Part shown: piece after piece, positions 8,365-17,385 of the stretch
Layout: each line of letters starts with the position of its first letter
How positions within the stretch are numbered: position 1 is the stretch's first letter
Source of the DNA: Hansschlegelia beijingensis
GTDB lineage: Bacteria > Pseudomonadota > Alphaproteobacteria > Rhizobiales > Methylopilaceae
DNA: 64,000 bases
NCBI RefSeq assembly: GCF_014196425.1
Contig: NZ_JACIDR010000002.1
Span: 124,001-188,000, forward strand
Direction of reading: 5' to 3'
Translations under genes and position numbers: made by a program
The notes under the pieces: generated by a model
Seen by the model: only the letters and a program-made list of their open reading frames with translations
Databases searched by the model: none
What the model was told of the DNA's origin: nothing

Positions 8365-9120
8365 CTAGTCTCCAAGTTCTCCGGCGCGAGCTTTGGTCGA
8401 AACCCAGCCGCCGTCGACCTTGATCTCCGCGCCGGTGATGTAACTCGACTCGTCGAGGGCGAGGAACACGGCGGCGTTGGCGACGTCCTCCGCTCTGCCC
8501 CACCGACCGACGGGGGTTTCCTTGCCCCAGTCATGCTCCTCGTCGGCCGCGTGCTCGGCGTTCATCGGCGAATTGATCGAGCCGGGCGCCAGCGCGTTGA
8601 CCGTGATGCCCATGCGGCCGAGGTCGATCGCCATCGCGCGGGTCATGCCGAGCAGGCCCGCCTTCGCCGCCACATAGGCGACGCGGTCCGGCCGCCCGAC
8701 GAAGCTCGCGATCGACGCTGTGTTGATGATGCGTCCCGAGCCGGCCCTCTGCATGAACGGGACCACCGCGCGGGAGCACAGGAACGGACCGGTGAGGTTG
8801 GTCGAGATCATGACGTCCCAGTCGGCGTCGGTGTGTTCGAGGAAGGGCTTCACCACCCGGACGCCGACATTGTTCGCCAGGATGTCGATGCGACCGAACT
8901 TTCCAAAAACCTGTTCGGCCATGGCGTCGGAGGATTTCGAACTGGTGACGTCGACATGGACGAAAAGGCCGCGGATCTCTTCGGCGACGGAGCTTCCCTT
9001 GGCCTCGTCGCGGTCGGCCACGACGACGCGCGCGCCCTCCGCCGCGAAGGCCACGCCCATCGCCCTGCCGATGCCGCTCGCGCCGCCGGTGACCACAGCG
9101 ACCTTGCCTTCAAGCCTCAT
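8365..9120 (-). CDS. SDR family NAD(P)-dependent oxidoreductase
   Basis: A 251-residue classical short-chain dehydrogenase. Cofactor motif TGGASGIG at residues 11-18, acidic D36 after the second strand (VVVADRD) suggesting NAD preference, NNVG (83-86), and the catalytic triad S136, Y149 and K153 (YVAAK). It ends with the family's DGGW. It oxidises or reduces a secondary alcohol/ketone; substrate unknown. It is the last gene of the minus-strand group enolase-superfamily enzyme, IclR regulator, SDR, so it probably acts in the same catabolic pathway as the plus-strand transporter and redox genes. Confidence 0.9.
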   Translation of the reverse strand: MRLEGKVAVVTGGASGIGRAMGVAFAAEGARVVVADRDEAKGSSVAEEIRGLFVHVDVTSSKSSDAMAEQVFGKFGRIDILANNVGVRVVKPFLEHTDADWDVMISTNLTGPFLCSRAVVPFMQRAGSGRIINTASIASFVGRPDRVAYVAAKAGLLGMTRAMAIDLGRMGITVNALAPGSINSPMNAEHAADEEHDWGKETPVGRWGRAEDVANAAVFLALDESSYITGAEIKVDGGWVSTKARAGELGD

Positions 9121-9180
9121 GACGAACCCTCCTGCCTTCTTCTTGTTTTGTGAGCCGTCTCGCTCGAAAGGCGGCCGGCG

Positions 9181-9960
9181 TCAGTCCCGAAGCCCGGCCT
9201 CCTCCGCGATCTCTTCAGCGGCCTGCTGGAGAAGGGGCAGGTGGCCGAGCGCGGCGTCGGCGGACATGCGGAACACGGGGGCGTGGATCGACACCGTCGC
9301 GACCACCGCGCCCGTCTTGCCGAAGATCGGCGTCGAGACGCCGATAAGCCCGAGGTGGTATTCCTCACGATTGATCGAGTAGCCGCACGCGCGGATCGCC
9401 GCGCATTCGGCCTCGATCGCCTCCGGCTCGGTGATCGTGTTTGGGGTGAACTTCTCGAGCCGCAGCCCCTCGAGCATCTTGCGTCGCTGGCGCGCGGTGA
9501 GCTGGGCGATGAACAGCTTGCCGGACGCCGTGGCGTGGACGGGCACGCGCGAGCCGGCCGAGAGCTGCATGCGCAGCGGCCAGTCGCATTCCACGCGCTC
9601 GAGATAGAGCACCTCGTCGTCGTTCAGGATCGAGAGGTTGCAGGACTCCCCGATCTGGTCGACGAGCCGGCGCATGATGGCGCGAACCTGCGGCTGCCGC
9701 ATGCGCGCCGACAGCGCCTCCACGCCGAGCCGCACGCCAGCGGAGCCCACCGTATAGCCTCTGCCTGCGAGGTCGCGCTGAACGGCGCCGACCTCCTCAA
9801 GCTGGTTCAGCAGCCGGTGGACCGACGGTTTCGGCATGTCGAGCTGCTCGGCGAGCTCCGTGAGCTGGGGCGGCGACGGCGCCGAGAACAGCGCGTGCAT
9901 GAGGCGAAAGGCCTTCTGGATCGCGGTGCCGCCGCGTTCCCCATCCGCATCGCTCGTCAT
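9181..9960 (-). CDS. IclR family transcriptional regulator
   Basis: A 259-residue regulator. N-terminal winged helix (GTAIQKAFRLMHALF, LTELAEQLDMPKPSVHRLLNQLEEVG at about 18-65) and a C-terminal IclR effector domain with VPVHATASGKLFIAQL and GLIGVSTPIF. Start at 9960 chosen because GAGGAG lies upstream; the longer form from 10047 is unsupported. IclR proteins regulate adjacent catabolic and transport genes in response to a pathway metabolite. The palindrome at 14487-14511 and the weaker one near 11171 are candidate binding sites. Confidence 0.9.
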   Translation of the reverse strand: MTSDADGERGGTAIQKAFRLMHALFSAPSPPQLTELAEQLDMPKPSVHRLLNQLEEVGAVQRDLAGRGYTVGSAGVRLGVEALSARMRQPQVRAIMRRLVDQIGESCNLSILNDDEVLYLERVECDWPLRMQLSAGSRVPVHATASGKLFIAQLTARQRRKMLEGLRLEKFTPNTITEPEAIEAECAAIRACGYSINREEYHLGLIGVSTPIFGKTGAVVATVSIHAPVFRMSADAALGHLPLLQQAAEEIAEEAGLRD

Positions 9961-10022
9961 GTCCCGACGCTCCTCGAGATCCGGGAAAGACGCCGCACGC
10001 CCTTCCGTCGGCGCGTGCGATA

Positions 10023-11156
10023 TCACGAGGCGGCGCCGGCGGACCACACCGCGGCGGCGGGCCTCCGCGGCGCAGTTCCATCCCTCCAGCCGCCCGCGGT
10101 CGCGACCTCGTAGGATTGAAGGACCGCCTCGTCGATTTCCGGGGCTTCACCCGACAGGACGATGTCGGCGCCGTCGACTGCGAGCGCCGGACCGAGCACC
10201 CGAACCCGGGTCTTGAGAAAGCCGTTCATTTCGCCGGCGGAGCGAGCTCCGCCGAGCGCGCAGCAGGCCTCCATCCAGCAGCCGAGGTCGGAGGCGACCC
10301 CATTGCCAAGCACGGGCTTCATGCCGCGGTCGACGATCATCCGCAGGCCGGTCTCGAGCGTTTCAAGGTCGCCCAGCTTCATGAGCTTCAGTTTTATGTA
10401 ATCGGCGCAGCCGAGTTCGGCGGCGCGGTCGATGTCCTCCAACCCGTAGATCGACTCGTCGAGCATCATCGGCGCCGCCGAAGCGCGCTTGGCGGCCGCC
10501 GCAGCAGCCCAGTCGCCGGCGGCGCATGGCTGCTCAACGAGTTCCACGCCGGTCGGGTCAAGCCGGCTGAGGAACGCTACCGCTTGATCGACCGAATAAC
10601 CCTGATTGGCGTCGATCCGCAGGCTGGCGCGGCCGGCGGCGATCGATCTCACCGCGGCGACCTGAGCGAGATCCTTCGGGACGTCCCAGCCAATCTTGAC
10701 CTTGAGGGTGCGGTAACCGCTCTCGATCAGCGCCTCGACCTCGGCCTCAAGCGCCGCGGCGTCGTCGGCCTTCCCGTTGACCGTCCCGAGCAGCTCCACC
10801 CGGCCGGACCGGTCCAGGATGGGGTTTCGCCCGAGCCAGTCCAGCGCCGTGAGCAGAGCGGTCGCCGCGAAGGGAGAGCGCGTCAGCGCCGCGCTGCCGA
10901 AGTCGCGCGCCGCTCCGACGGTGCGGACCGTCTCGACCGCCTCGCGCGCCAGCGCCCACCCGCCTTCGACAGTCTCGTCGGTATAGCCGGGCAGGATCGT
11001 CGCCTCGCCCCAGCCGCAGACCCCATCGGCGTCGCGCACTCCGAGGAGAATGACGTCGAAGCCATGCAGGTCGCCGAAAACCAGACGGTAAGGCGTGGTG
11101 AGCGGAAGGCGAAGCAGATGCGCTCGCAATTCGATCGGGCTGCTGGCGTCGACCAC
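10023..11156 (-). CDS. enolase-superfamily (MLE/mandelate racemase-like) enzyme
   Basis: A 377-residue enzyme with the muconate-lactonising / dipeptide-epimerase layout: N-terminal capping domain (residues 1-130) and a TIM barrel with K-x-K (K152, K154 in LKVKIG), metal ligands D182 (IDANQGY), E208 (ELVEQP) and D233 (LDES), and the opposite base lysine in IKLKLMK. It abstracts an alpha proton from a carboxylate. The true reaction (cycloisomerase, epimerase or racemase) cannot be read from sequence. It is divergent from tctC, sharing a control region, and lies upstream of the IclR gene, which supports a role in catabolism of the acid imported by TctCBA. Confidence 0.85.
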   Translation of the reverse strand: MVDASSPIELRAHLLRLPLTTPYRLVFGDLHGFDVILLGVRDADGVCGWGEATILPGYTDETVEGGWALAREAVETVRTVGAARDFGSAALTRSPFAATALLTALDWLGRNPILDRSGRVELLGTVNGKADDAAALEAEVEALIESGYRTLKVKIGWDVPKDLAQVAAVRSIAAGRASLRIDANQGYSVDQAVAFLSRLDPTGVELVEQPCAAGDWAAAAAAKRASAAPMMLDESIYGLEDIDRAAELGCADYIKLKLMKLGDLETLETGLRMIVDRGMKPVLGNGVASDLGCWMEACCALGGARSAGEMNGFLKTRVRVLGPALAVDGADIVLSGEAPEIDEAVLQSYEVATAGGWRDGTAPRRPAAAVWSAGAAS

Positions 11157-11325
11157 CGTTCACCTTTTCCGGTACGAAAAGTCTCATTTTTTTGTAGATG
11201 CGCACATTCTGCTGTGTCAAGCTCTCTCCGTCGCCAGCTCCTCAGCGGGTGGTCGATACTGAAGCAAGACCGGGAAAGCGCCGACTCAGGGCGCTGTAAT
11301 CCTGGCTTGAACTTGGGAGAACGTC
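11157..11325. promoter_or_regulatory. divergent control region, enolase-like gene and tctC
   Basis: The 169 bases between the two divergent starts contain an imperfect palindrome TTTTCCGGTACGAAAA at 11166-11181 and an AT-rich run, so both promoters probably lie here. The site shares TTCC/GGAA ends with the better palindrome at 14487-14511, which fits one regulator, likely the IclR protein, acting on both. Confidence 0.35.
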
Positions 11326-12276
11326 ATGCCGAGCCGTCTTCTGGCGCTCGCCGCATCGGTTGCGGCTGCGTGGTTCCTCGCGCCTTCTGCGTCGTTCGCC
11401 GACGCATATCCGTCCCGGCCGATCACCTTCATCGTCCCCTGGGGGCCAGGCGGCGGCGCTGACCAGGTCGCCCGCATGGCGAGCAAGCTGATGGAGCCCG
11501 AGCTCAAGGTCTCGGTGCCGGTCGTCAACATGCCGGGCGCGACCGGGCAGACGGGCCACCAGAAGCTGCTGACCTCGCCGTCGGACGGCTACACACTCGA
11601 GATCATGACCGCCGACACGTTCGCGACGCTGGCGCAGCCGAATTCGCGCTTCAAGATCGAGCAGTTCATCCCCGTCGCTGTGCTGATTCAGCAGCGCTCG
11701 GGCCTGTTCGTGAACGCGACCGGTCCGATCAAGACGTTCGAGGACATCACCAAGGGCGACAAGGAGCTGAGGGTCGCGATCACCGGCTACAACAGCCCGG
11801 ACGATCTCAGCATCAAGCTGCTCGGCAAGCAGGGCGCCAAGCTCCAGGGCATCCCCTTCGCCGAACCCGGCCTGCGCTACGCTTCCGTCATCGGCGGGCA
11901 GAGCGACATCGTCTACGAGCAGGCCGGCGACGTCCGCAGCTTCCTCGACGGAAAGCAGATCAAGCCGATCCTGTTCTTCAGCGACAAGCCGGCCGCGGGC
12001 TTCGAGGACACCCCCTATTCCGGCAAGCTCGGCATCGACGTCAAGCTGTCGCAGTTCCGTATGGTCGTGGTGCGCGCCGACACCGACCCCGCGATCGTCA
12101 AGAAGCTCTCCGAGGTCCTGAGCAAGGTGGCGCAGAGCGCGGAATACAAGGCCTATCTCGCCCAGCAGTACGCTCAGCCGGACAGCTATGTCGGGTCCGA
12201 CCAGGCGCTGCCCTTTATCAAGGGGTGGCTCGCCGAGTTCACTGCGCTGATGCCGAAGCGACAAGCCGCCCAGTAA
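11326..12276 (+). CDS. tctC: TctC-type solute-binding protein of a tripartite tricarboxylate transporter
   Basis: A 316-residue periplasmic binding protein with a signal peptide (residues 1-25, ending SFADA). It carries family hallmarks: YPSRPITFIVPWGPGGGADQVAR, VVNMPGATGQTGHQKL and the C-terminal LSKVAQSAEYKAYL. Bug/TctC proteins bind carboxylates (citrate, dicarboxylates, aromatic acids) and hand them to TctAB. It leads the operon tctC-tctB-tctA. Confidence 0.92.
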   Translation: MPSRLLALAASVAAAWFLAPSASFADAYPSRPITFIVPWGPGGGADQVARMASKLMEPELKVSVPVVNMPGATGQTGHQKLLTSPSDGYTLEIMTADTFATLAQPNSRFKIEQFIPVAVLIQQRSGLFVNATGPIKTFEDITKGDKELRVAITGYNSPDDLSIKLLGKQGAKLQGIPFAEPGLRYASVIGGQSDIVYEQAGDVRSFLDGKQIKPILFFSDKPAAGFEDTPYSGKLGIDVKLSQFRMVVVRADTDPAIVKKLSEVLSKVAQSAEYKAYLAQQYAQPDSYVGSDQALPFIKGWLAEFTALMPKRQAAQ

Positions 12277-12312
12277 GCCCGCCCGCTCTGAAGACTGGCG
12301 AAGGACCGGCCT

Positions 12313-12846
12313 ATGCCAATGGCGACGAGGCTCCGGCAGCTTGCGCCCTACGTGATCATCCTGATCGTAGGGATCTCGCTCTATGCGGTCGCCGACCGCA
12401 TCGCCTACACGAAGTTTCCCAACCAGATCGGCCCGGACCATTGGCCGAAGCTGATCATCATCGTGATGATCAGCGTCTGCCTGTTCGAGATCGGGCGGAA
12501 GCTTCTGGCGAGCCCTGCCGCCGAGCAGCCCGGCTCCGAGGTCGAGGGGTGGGAGGAGGAAGAGGAGGCGGGGCCGCCGCGCACCGTGTTCGCCGCGATC
12601 GCGATCACGGTCGTCTACCTGCTCACGCTCGGCATCGTCGGCTTCGTCATCGGCACGCTGTTCTACGTCGCCGGCCTGATGTGGCTCGGCGGCACGCGGC
12701 GGCCGGGGACAGTCGCGATCCTCTCCTTGAGCATCACCGCCTTCTTCGCGTTCTTTTTCATGAAGCTGATCTACGTCGCGCTGCCGACGGGAATCTCTCC
12801 GTTCTCGTGGGTGTCGTTCGCGGTGATGAAGCTGCTCGGCGTCTGA
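12313..12846 (+). CDS. tctB: TctB-type small membrane subunit
   Basis: A 177-residue membrane protein of the TctB family with four probable helices (about 9-29, 45-62, 94-118, 124-160) and an acidic cytoplasmic loop between helices two and three (EVEGWEEEEEAGPP). It pairs with TctA in the transporter. It lies between tctC and tctA with short gaps (36 and 16 bases). Confidence 0.88.
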   Translation: MPMATRLRQLAPYVIILIVGISLYAVADRIAYTKFPNQIGPDHWPKLIIIVMISVCLFEIGRKLLASPAAEQPGSEVEGWEEEEEAGPPRTVFAAIAITVVYLLTLGIVGFVIGTLFYVAGLMWLGGTRRPGTVAILSLSITAFFAFFFMKLIYVALPTGISPFSWVSFAVMKLLGV

Positions 12847-12862
12847 GCGAGGGAGCCAACCG

Positions 12863-14389
12863 ATGGATACTTTGACCCTGCTCGGCCGCGGCTTCGCGGA
12901 ACTCTTCCAGACCCAGGAACTGATCGCGCTTTTCCTCGGCCTGATGTTCGGGATGCTAGTCTCGATCCTGCCGGGGCTCGGCCTCGTGATGGGCGTCGTG
13001 CTGGCGCTGCCCTTCACCTATTCGATGGAGCTCGGCCCTGCGATCATCCTGCTGACCGCCATCTACATGTCCGGCACCTATGCTGGCTGCTTCACCGCGA
13101 TCCTCTACCGTATTCCCGGCGAGCCGATGGACGTGCCGCTGCTCTGGGACGGCTGGGGCATGACGAAGCGCGGCGAAGCCGCCAAGGCGCTCGGCTGGGC
13201 GCTGGTCGCGGCGCTGACCGGCGGTCTGGTCTCGACCATCGTGATGATCGGCCTCGCGGCCCCGCTGAAGAACCTGGCGCTCAGCTTCGGCGCGCCGGAA
13301 TATTTCGCCGCCGTCTTCTTCGGTCTGACGACGGTCGTCGCGCTCGCCGGCAACTCGCTGCCGAACGCCCTCATCAGCCTGTGCCTCGGCCTGCTGGTGT
13401 CGACCGTCGGCATCGACGCGACCTATGGCTCGGAGCGCTTCACCTTCGGCTTCACCGAACTGATGAACGGCGTTCCTTACGTGATGGTGCTCGTCGGCAT
13501 GTACGGCTATGGCGAGATCCTCTCCAAGCTCAGCCACAGCTCGTCGCTGAAGGCGATCCCGAAGCAGGACAGCTTCACCACTAAATTTCCGACCCGGGCC
13601 GAGCTCTGGGGCCTGCGCGCGACCTTCGCCCGCAGCACCGGCCTCGGCACGCTGCTTGGCCTGATCCCGGGCGCCGGCGCGACCATCTCGTCCTTCGTCG
13701 CCTACGGCGTCGAGAAGCAGTACGGCAAACGCGGCGACAAGCTCGGCACCGGCATCCCGGAGGGCATCGTCGCGCCCCAGATCGCATCCACCGCCTCGGT
13801 CGCCGGCCACATGGTGCCGCTGATGACGCTCGGCCTGCCGGGCAGCGGCGCCACCGCGGTGATCCTCGCCGCGTTCCTGTTGAAGGGCGTGCAGCCCGGC
13901 CCATTCCTGTTCCAGAGCGAGGCGACGACGCTCGTCGTCTACACCATCATGGCGTCGATGTTCGCCTCGGTCATCGGCATGTGCCTGCTCGGCTTCCTCT
14001 GGATCCCGCTGGTCGTACGCGCCCTGCTGATCCCGACCGGCGTGCTTGCGGCGATCATCGTGATGCTGACTCTCGTCGGCGCCTTCGCGGATCGCAACAG
14101 CCTTTCGGACGTCTGGATCGTCGTCGTCTTCGGGGTGCTCGCCTGGGTGCTGGACCGCTACAAGATCCCGATCGCCCCCATGGTGCTCGGCGCGGTGCTG
14201 GGGCCAATGGCCGAGGACTCCTATACGCGGAGCATGATCACCTTCCACGGTGACTGGACGATCTTCTTCAAGCAGCCGCTGAGCGGCTCGTTGATGGGGC
14301 TCGCTTTGCTGTCGCTGGCCTTTCCAGTGATGCGCAATCTGTTCGGGCGTTTCTCGCGCGCCAAGGCGAAGCCGCTCAACGCGACCTGA
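12863..14389 (+). CDS. tctA: TctA-type large permease subunit
   Basis: A 508-residue permease with about 12 membrane helices. Family motifs: GLMFGMLVSILPGLGLVMG near the start, YAGCFTAILYRIPGEP, GTLLGLIPGAGATISSFVAYG and MVPLMTLGLPGSGATAVILA. It forms the channel of the tripartite tricarboxylate transporter and uses the ion gradient. The substrate is probably the organic acid handled by the neighbouring enzymes. Confidence 0.93.
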   Translation: MDTLTLLGRGFAELFQTQELIALFLGLMFGMLVSILPGLGLVMGVVLALPFTYSMELGPAIILLTAIYMSGTYAGCFTAILYRIPGEPMDVPLLWDGWGMTKRGEAAKALGWALVAALTGGLVSTIVMIGLAAPLKNLALSFGAPEYFAAVFFGLTTVVALAGNSLPNALISLCLGLLVSTVGIDATYGSERFTFGFTELMNGVPYVMVLVGMYGYGEILSKLSHSSSLKAIPKQDSFTTKFPTRAELWGLRATFARSTGLGTLLGLIPGAGATISSFVAYGVEKQYGKRGDKLGTGIPEGIVAPQIASTASVAGHMVPLMTLGLPGSGATAVILAAFLLKGVQPGPFLFQSEATTLVVYTIMASMFASVIGMCLLGFLWIPLVVRALLIPTGVLAAIIVMLTLVGAFADRNSLSDVWIVVVFGVLAWVLDRYKIPIAPMVLGAVLGPMAEDSYTRSMITFHGDWTIFFKQPLSGSLMGLALLSLAFPVMRNLFGRFSRAKAKPLNAT

Positions 14390-14486
14390 CACGACAACGG
14401 ATCATCATCGGAAAGCTTGTCCGGGCGGGTTGACGGCTCGGTCTCCGAATAGGCGCGCTCGCCCGCGTTTCGCGTCTGATTTCTCA

Positions 14487-14511
14487 AAAATGGAACTTGA
14501 AGTTCCGTTTT
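14487..14511. promoter_or_regulatory. 25-base palindromic operator before the amidohydrolase operon
   Basis: Arms AAAATGGAACTT and AAGTTCCGTTTT around a central G at 14499; every position but one per arm is self-complementary. A promoter can be drawn through it: TTGAAG (14498-14503) and TACAGT about 16 bases on. Palindromes with GGAAC/GTTCC halves are typical of IclR-family operators, and an IclR regulator is encoded 5 kb away. Regulator binding is an inference. Confidence 0.6.
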
Positions 14512-14569
14512 ATGAAGATACAGTGGTTGCAAGCTGCGGGCTCGATCCGCGTGCAAGGGAGGGAGCGTC

Positions 14570-15649
14570 ATGAGAGTGCTCGACGCCGACGTTCACGAGA
14601 GCTTCGGAAGCATCAAGGATCTGGCGCCTTACCTGCCCGAGCCTTATCGCGGCTGGATCGCGAGCGGCGCGTGGCGGGGCTTCAGCCAGCCCTTCGCCTA
14701 CACCTCGCCGGGGCTCGGCAACCGGGCCGACGTGCGCAGCAAGGACGGCTCGGCCTCGGTTTCGGACTACGGTCAGATGCGTGACCAGTTGCTCGACCCC
14801 TACGACCTCGGCCACGCCGTCCTGACCGGCTATTTCTATCCAACCGGCCTCAAGCTGCAGTACGGCCTCGCGACCGCGCTCGCCGCCGCTTACAACGACT
14901 ACGTGGCGGAGCATTGGCTCGCGAAGGACAAGCGGTTCATCGGCTCGGTCCAGATCAACGCGCGCGACCCGGACGCAGCGGCTCGAGAGATCGACCGTAT
15001 GGCCGCCCATCCCCAGGTCCGCCAGGTGCTTCTGCCGGTCGTGGACGACATCGCCTACGGCCACCCCCAGTACCGGCCGATCTTCGAGGCGGCGAACCGC
15101 AACCGGCTGATGGTCGCGTTTCACCACACGACCTTCGCGCAGGGGCCCTACGGCATGGGCCTGCACTACATGGAGCGGCATGCTCTGCTGCCGCTCGCGA
15201 TGATGCCGCAGATCATCAGCCTCATCTGCAACGGCGTGTTCGACGCGTATCCGAACCTGCGCTTCATGGTGCTCGAGGGCGGCTTCAGCTGGCTGCCCCA
15301 TGTCATGTGGCGGCTCGACCGCGAATACCGACAGGGCCGGATCGAGGTGCCGTGGATCAAGAAGCTGCCGAGCCAGCATTGCCGCGAGCGGCTGCGGCTC
15401 TCGACCCAGCCGACCGAGGACATCACCGGCGACCAGTGGATGAAGCTGATCGACCTGATGGGCACCGACGACGTGCTGGTGTTCTCGACGGACTATCCGC
15501 ATTTCGACTTTGACGATCCGAACGCCGCGATCCCGCGCTCGCTTCCCGAGACGACGCGCGAAAAAATCCTCTGGAGGAACGGCGCGGAGTTTTATGACCT
15601 CGGCGACGCCCCGAAATCCGAACGGCCGCTCGAAGCGGCGGCGGAGTAG
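14570..15649 (+). CDS. amidohydrolase-2 family protein
   Basis: A 359-residue TIM-barrel hydrolase/decarboxylase of the amidohydrolase-2 (ACMSD-like) group. It starts [11 protein letters not shown], has the mid-barrel histidines in VAFHHTTF, the typical [21 protein letters not shown] and the metal aspartate in [12 protein letters not shown]. The first metal motif reads D-A-D-V-H instead of HxH. Members decarboxylate or hydrolyse ring carboxylates and related acids. AGGGAGGGAG precedes the start. It is the first gene of a tight operon with Rieske and reductase components, an unusual company discussed in the findings. Confidence 0.85.
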   Translation: MRVLDADVHESFGSIKDLAPYLPEPYRGWIASGAWRGFSQPFAYTSPGLGNRADVRSKDGSASVSDYGQMRDQLLDPYDLGHAVLTGYFYPTGLKLQYGLATALAAAYNDYVAEHWLAKDKRFIGSVQINARDPDAAAREIDRMAAHPQVRQVLLPVVDDIAYGHPQYRPIFEAANRNRLMVAFHHTTFAQGPYGMGLHYMERHALLPLAMMPQIISLICNGVFDAYPNLRFMVLEGGFSWLPHVMWRLDREYRQGRIEVPWIKKLPSQHCRERLRLSTQPTEDITGDQWMKLIDLMGTDDVLVFSTDYPHFDFDDPNAAIPRSLPETTREKILWRNGAEFYDLGDAPKSERPLEAAAE

Positions 15650-15653
15650 CGGC

Positions 15654-16019
15654 GTGGCGCGTCATTCCGTCTGCAAGGTTCACGACGTCGCCGTCGGAGC
15701 CCTCACCGAGGTCAAGGTCGGGCGCTCGCCCATTGTGTTGTCGCGGCTGCCGTCCGGCGAGATCCGCGCAGTCGGCGGGCGCTGCCCGCATCAGGGCGCG
15801 GCGCTGCGCCATGGCTGCGTGTCGGGCACCACCGGCGCGGACAGGCCGAACGAGCTGACCTATGGCTGCGAGGGCGAAATCCTGCGCTGCCCCTGGCACG
15901 GCTTCGAGTTCTCGCTGCGCGATGGCCTGCCGACCACGCCCGACTCCGAGGGCCTCGCCTTGCGACTGCGGCTCTATGAGGTCGAGGTTGAGGGCGACGA
16001 AGTCGTCGTCGTCACATGA
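15654..16019 (+). CDS. small Rieske [2Fe-2S] protein
   Basis: A 121-residue Rieske domain protein. Cluster ligands: C-P-H in GRCPHQGAAL and C-P-W-H in ILRCPWHGFEF, with the standard spacing stretched by an insertion (GCVSGTTGADRPNELTYGCEG). The GTG start at 15654, four bases after the amidohydrolase stop, gives a sensible N-terminus; no ATG is available. Such ferredoxin-like Rieske proteins pass electrons to oxygenases. The stop overlaps the reductase start (ATGA). Confidence 0.82.
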   Translation: MARHSVCKVHDVAVGALTEVKVGRSPIVLSRLPSGEIRAVGGRCPHQGAALRHGCVSGTTGADRPNELTYGCEGEILRCPWHGFEFSLRDGLPTTPDSEGLALRLRLYEVEVEGDEVVVVT

Positions 16020-17062
16020 TCGCAGTCCGCGTCGAGGATCGGGCGGGAGAGCGGGCCTCCTTCGCGGTGCGCCCCGGGGAGCGCCTGCTGCATGCGGGCC
16101 TCTCGGCCGGCCTCGGCCTTCCTTACGAATGCGCGACCGGAACCTGCGGCGGCTGCAAGGCCACGGTGACCGAGGGCGAGGCCCGCAGCCTCTGGAACGC
16201 CGCGCCAGGCCGCAGGGTCTGCCGTCGTCCCGGCGAGATCCTGATGTGCCAGAGCGCGGTCGCGAGCGAGACGCTCACGCTCAAGCTGCCCGCGGCGTTT
16301 CGCGAAGCGCGTGAACCGCCGAGCGGCGTCCGCGTCGGCCGAGTTTGCGGGTTCCGCCATCTCACCCCTGAAATCGGAACGTTCTCGGTCGAACTCGATG
16401 CGCCGATTGAGCACGCGCCAGGGCAGTTCGCGCTGATTTCGGCGCCGGGCGTCGAGGGGCCGCGCGCCTATTCCATGACCAGCGCCCCTTCCTCGACGCC
16501 GCGCCTCGATTTTCTGGCGCGGTTGAACGAGGCCGGCGCCCTGACGCCGCTGCTGTTCTCCGGCGCTCTCGACGGATGTGAGGTCAACGTCCTGGGTCCG
16601 CTCGGCCGCGCGACTCTTCGCTCCGACGACGATCGCCCGTTCCTCGCCATCGTCGGCGGATCCGGGATCGCGGGCATGCTGTCGATCGTCGAGGCCGCGC
16701 TCGCCGCCGGCCATTTCGGCCGGCATCCGAGCCGACTGGTGTTCGGCCTGAGGAAGCCGAACGGGGCGTTCCTGCTCGATGAGCTGGCCGACGCGGTCCG
16801 CAGATCGCAGGGCGGCCTGCGCGTGACGGTCGCCTTCTCCGACGAGCCTCCAGGACCTGATTTCGCGGCCGCATTTCCCGACCTTGAAGCCGCGCACGGC
16901 CTCGCGCACGACGTCGTTCGCGCTGGCGTTTCCGAGATCGCGGCGGAGCGGCCGATCGTCTTCGTCGCCGGGCCTCCGCCGATGGTCGACGCGTCGATGC
17001 GCATGCTCGTGATGGAGGCGAAGGTGAGCCCAGCGGAGATCCGGTTTGACCGCTTCGGATGA
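16016..17062 (+). CDS. ferredoxin-NAD(P)H reductase, plant-type ferredoxin plus FAD/NAD domains
   Basis: A 348-residue oxygenase-reductase. Residues 1-95 form a plant-type [2Fe-2S] ferredoxin with CATGTCGGC and a fourth cysteine in ILMCQS. An FAD domain follows (RAYSMTSAP) and then an NAD domain (LAIVGGSGIAGMLSIVEAAL, FVAGPPPMVDA). This is the layout of reductases for benzoate, toluene and related ring-hydroxylating systems. Coupled by ATGA overlap to the preceding Rieske gene and by 17 bases to the next. Confidence 0.9.
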   Translation: MIAVRVEDRAGERASFAVRPGERLLHAGLSAGLGLPYECATGTCGGCKATVTEGEARSLWNAAPGRRVCRRPGEILMCQSAVASETLTLKLPAAFREAREPPSGVRVGRVCGFRHLTPEIGTFSVELDAPIEHAPGQFALISAPGVEGPRAYSMTSAPSSTPRLDFLARLNEAGALTPLLFSGALDGCEVNVLGPLGRATLRSDDDRPFLAIVGGSGIAGMLSIVEAALAAGHFGRHPSRLVFGLRKPNGAFLLDELADAVRRSQGGLRVTVAFSDEPPGPDFAAAFPDLEAAHGLAHDVVRAGVSEIAAERPIVFVAGPPPMVDASMRMLVMEAKVSPAEIRFDRFG

Positions 17063-17375
17063 TCTCGTCTGGGAGCCGCTCGACGACGTGGCCGACCTCG
17101 AGGTCGGCGATCGTCGCGAGGTCAGCCTCGCGAGCGGAAAGCTCGTGCTCGTCATGCGCACCGAGGATGGCCTGCACGCTTCCTGCGCCGACTGCCCGCA
17201 CCAGGACACGCCGCTCGCGGAGGGCATGCTCGACGGCTCGGTGCTCACCTGCCCGGTGCACTTCTGGCAATGGGACGTGACGACCGGCGAGCCGCTCGGC
17301 GTCGCGGAGCTGCCGCTCGAGATCTTTCAGCTCAGGCAGGAGGGCGGAAGGTGGATGATCGGGACGCGGCCGTGA
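17046..17375 (+). CDS. Rieske ferredoxin
   Basis: A 109-residue Rieske ferredoxin. Ligands C-P-H (CADCPHQDTPL) and C-P-V-H (LTCPVHFWQWDV) with normal spacing and the following TGEPLGVAELPLEIF. It starts at TTG 17046, supported by GGAG seven bases upstream, overlapping the reductase gene by 17 bases. It is the shuttle between reductase and a terminal oxygenase in three-component systems, but no such oxygenase is encoded here. Confidence 0.88.
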   Translation: MTASDDLVWEPLDDVADLEVGDRREVSLASGKLVLVMRTEDGLHASCADCPHQDTPLAEGMLDGSVLTCPVHFWQWDVTTGEPLGVAELPLEIFQLRQEGGRWMIGTRP

Positions 17376-17385
17376 GGAGACTTCG

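Noticed and set aside
11242-13017. 591-codon minus-strand frame opposite tctC and tctB
   Set aside because: Antisense shadow of two well-supported transporter genes; its product is rich in D, R and E repeats and matches nothing I know.
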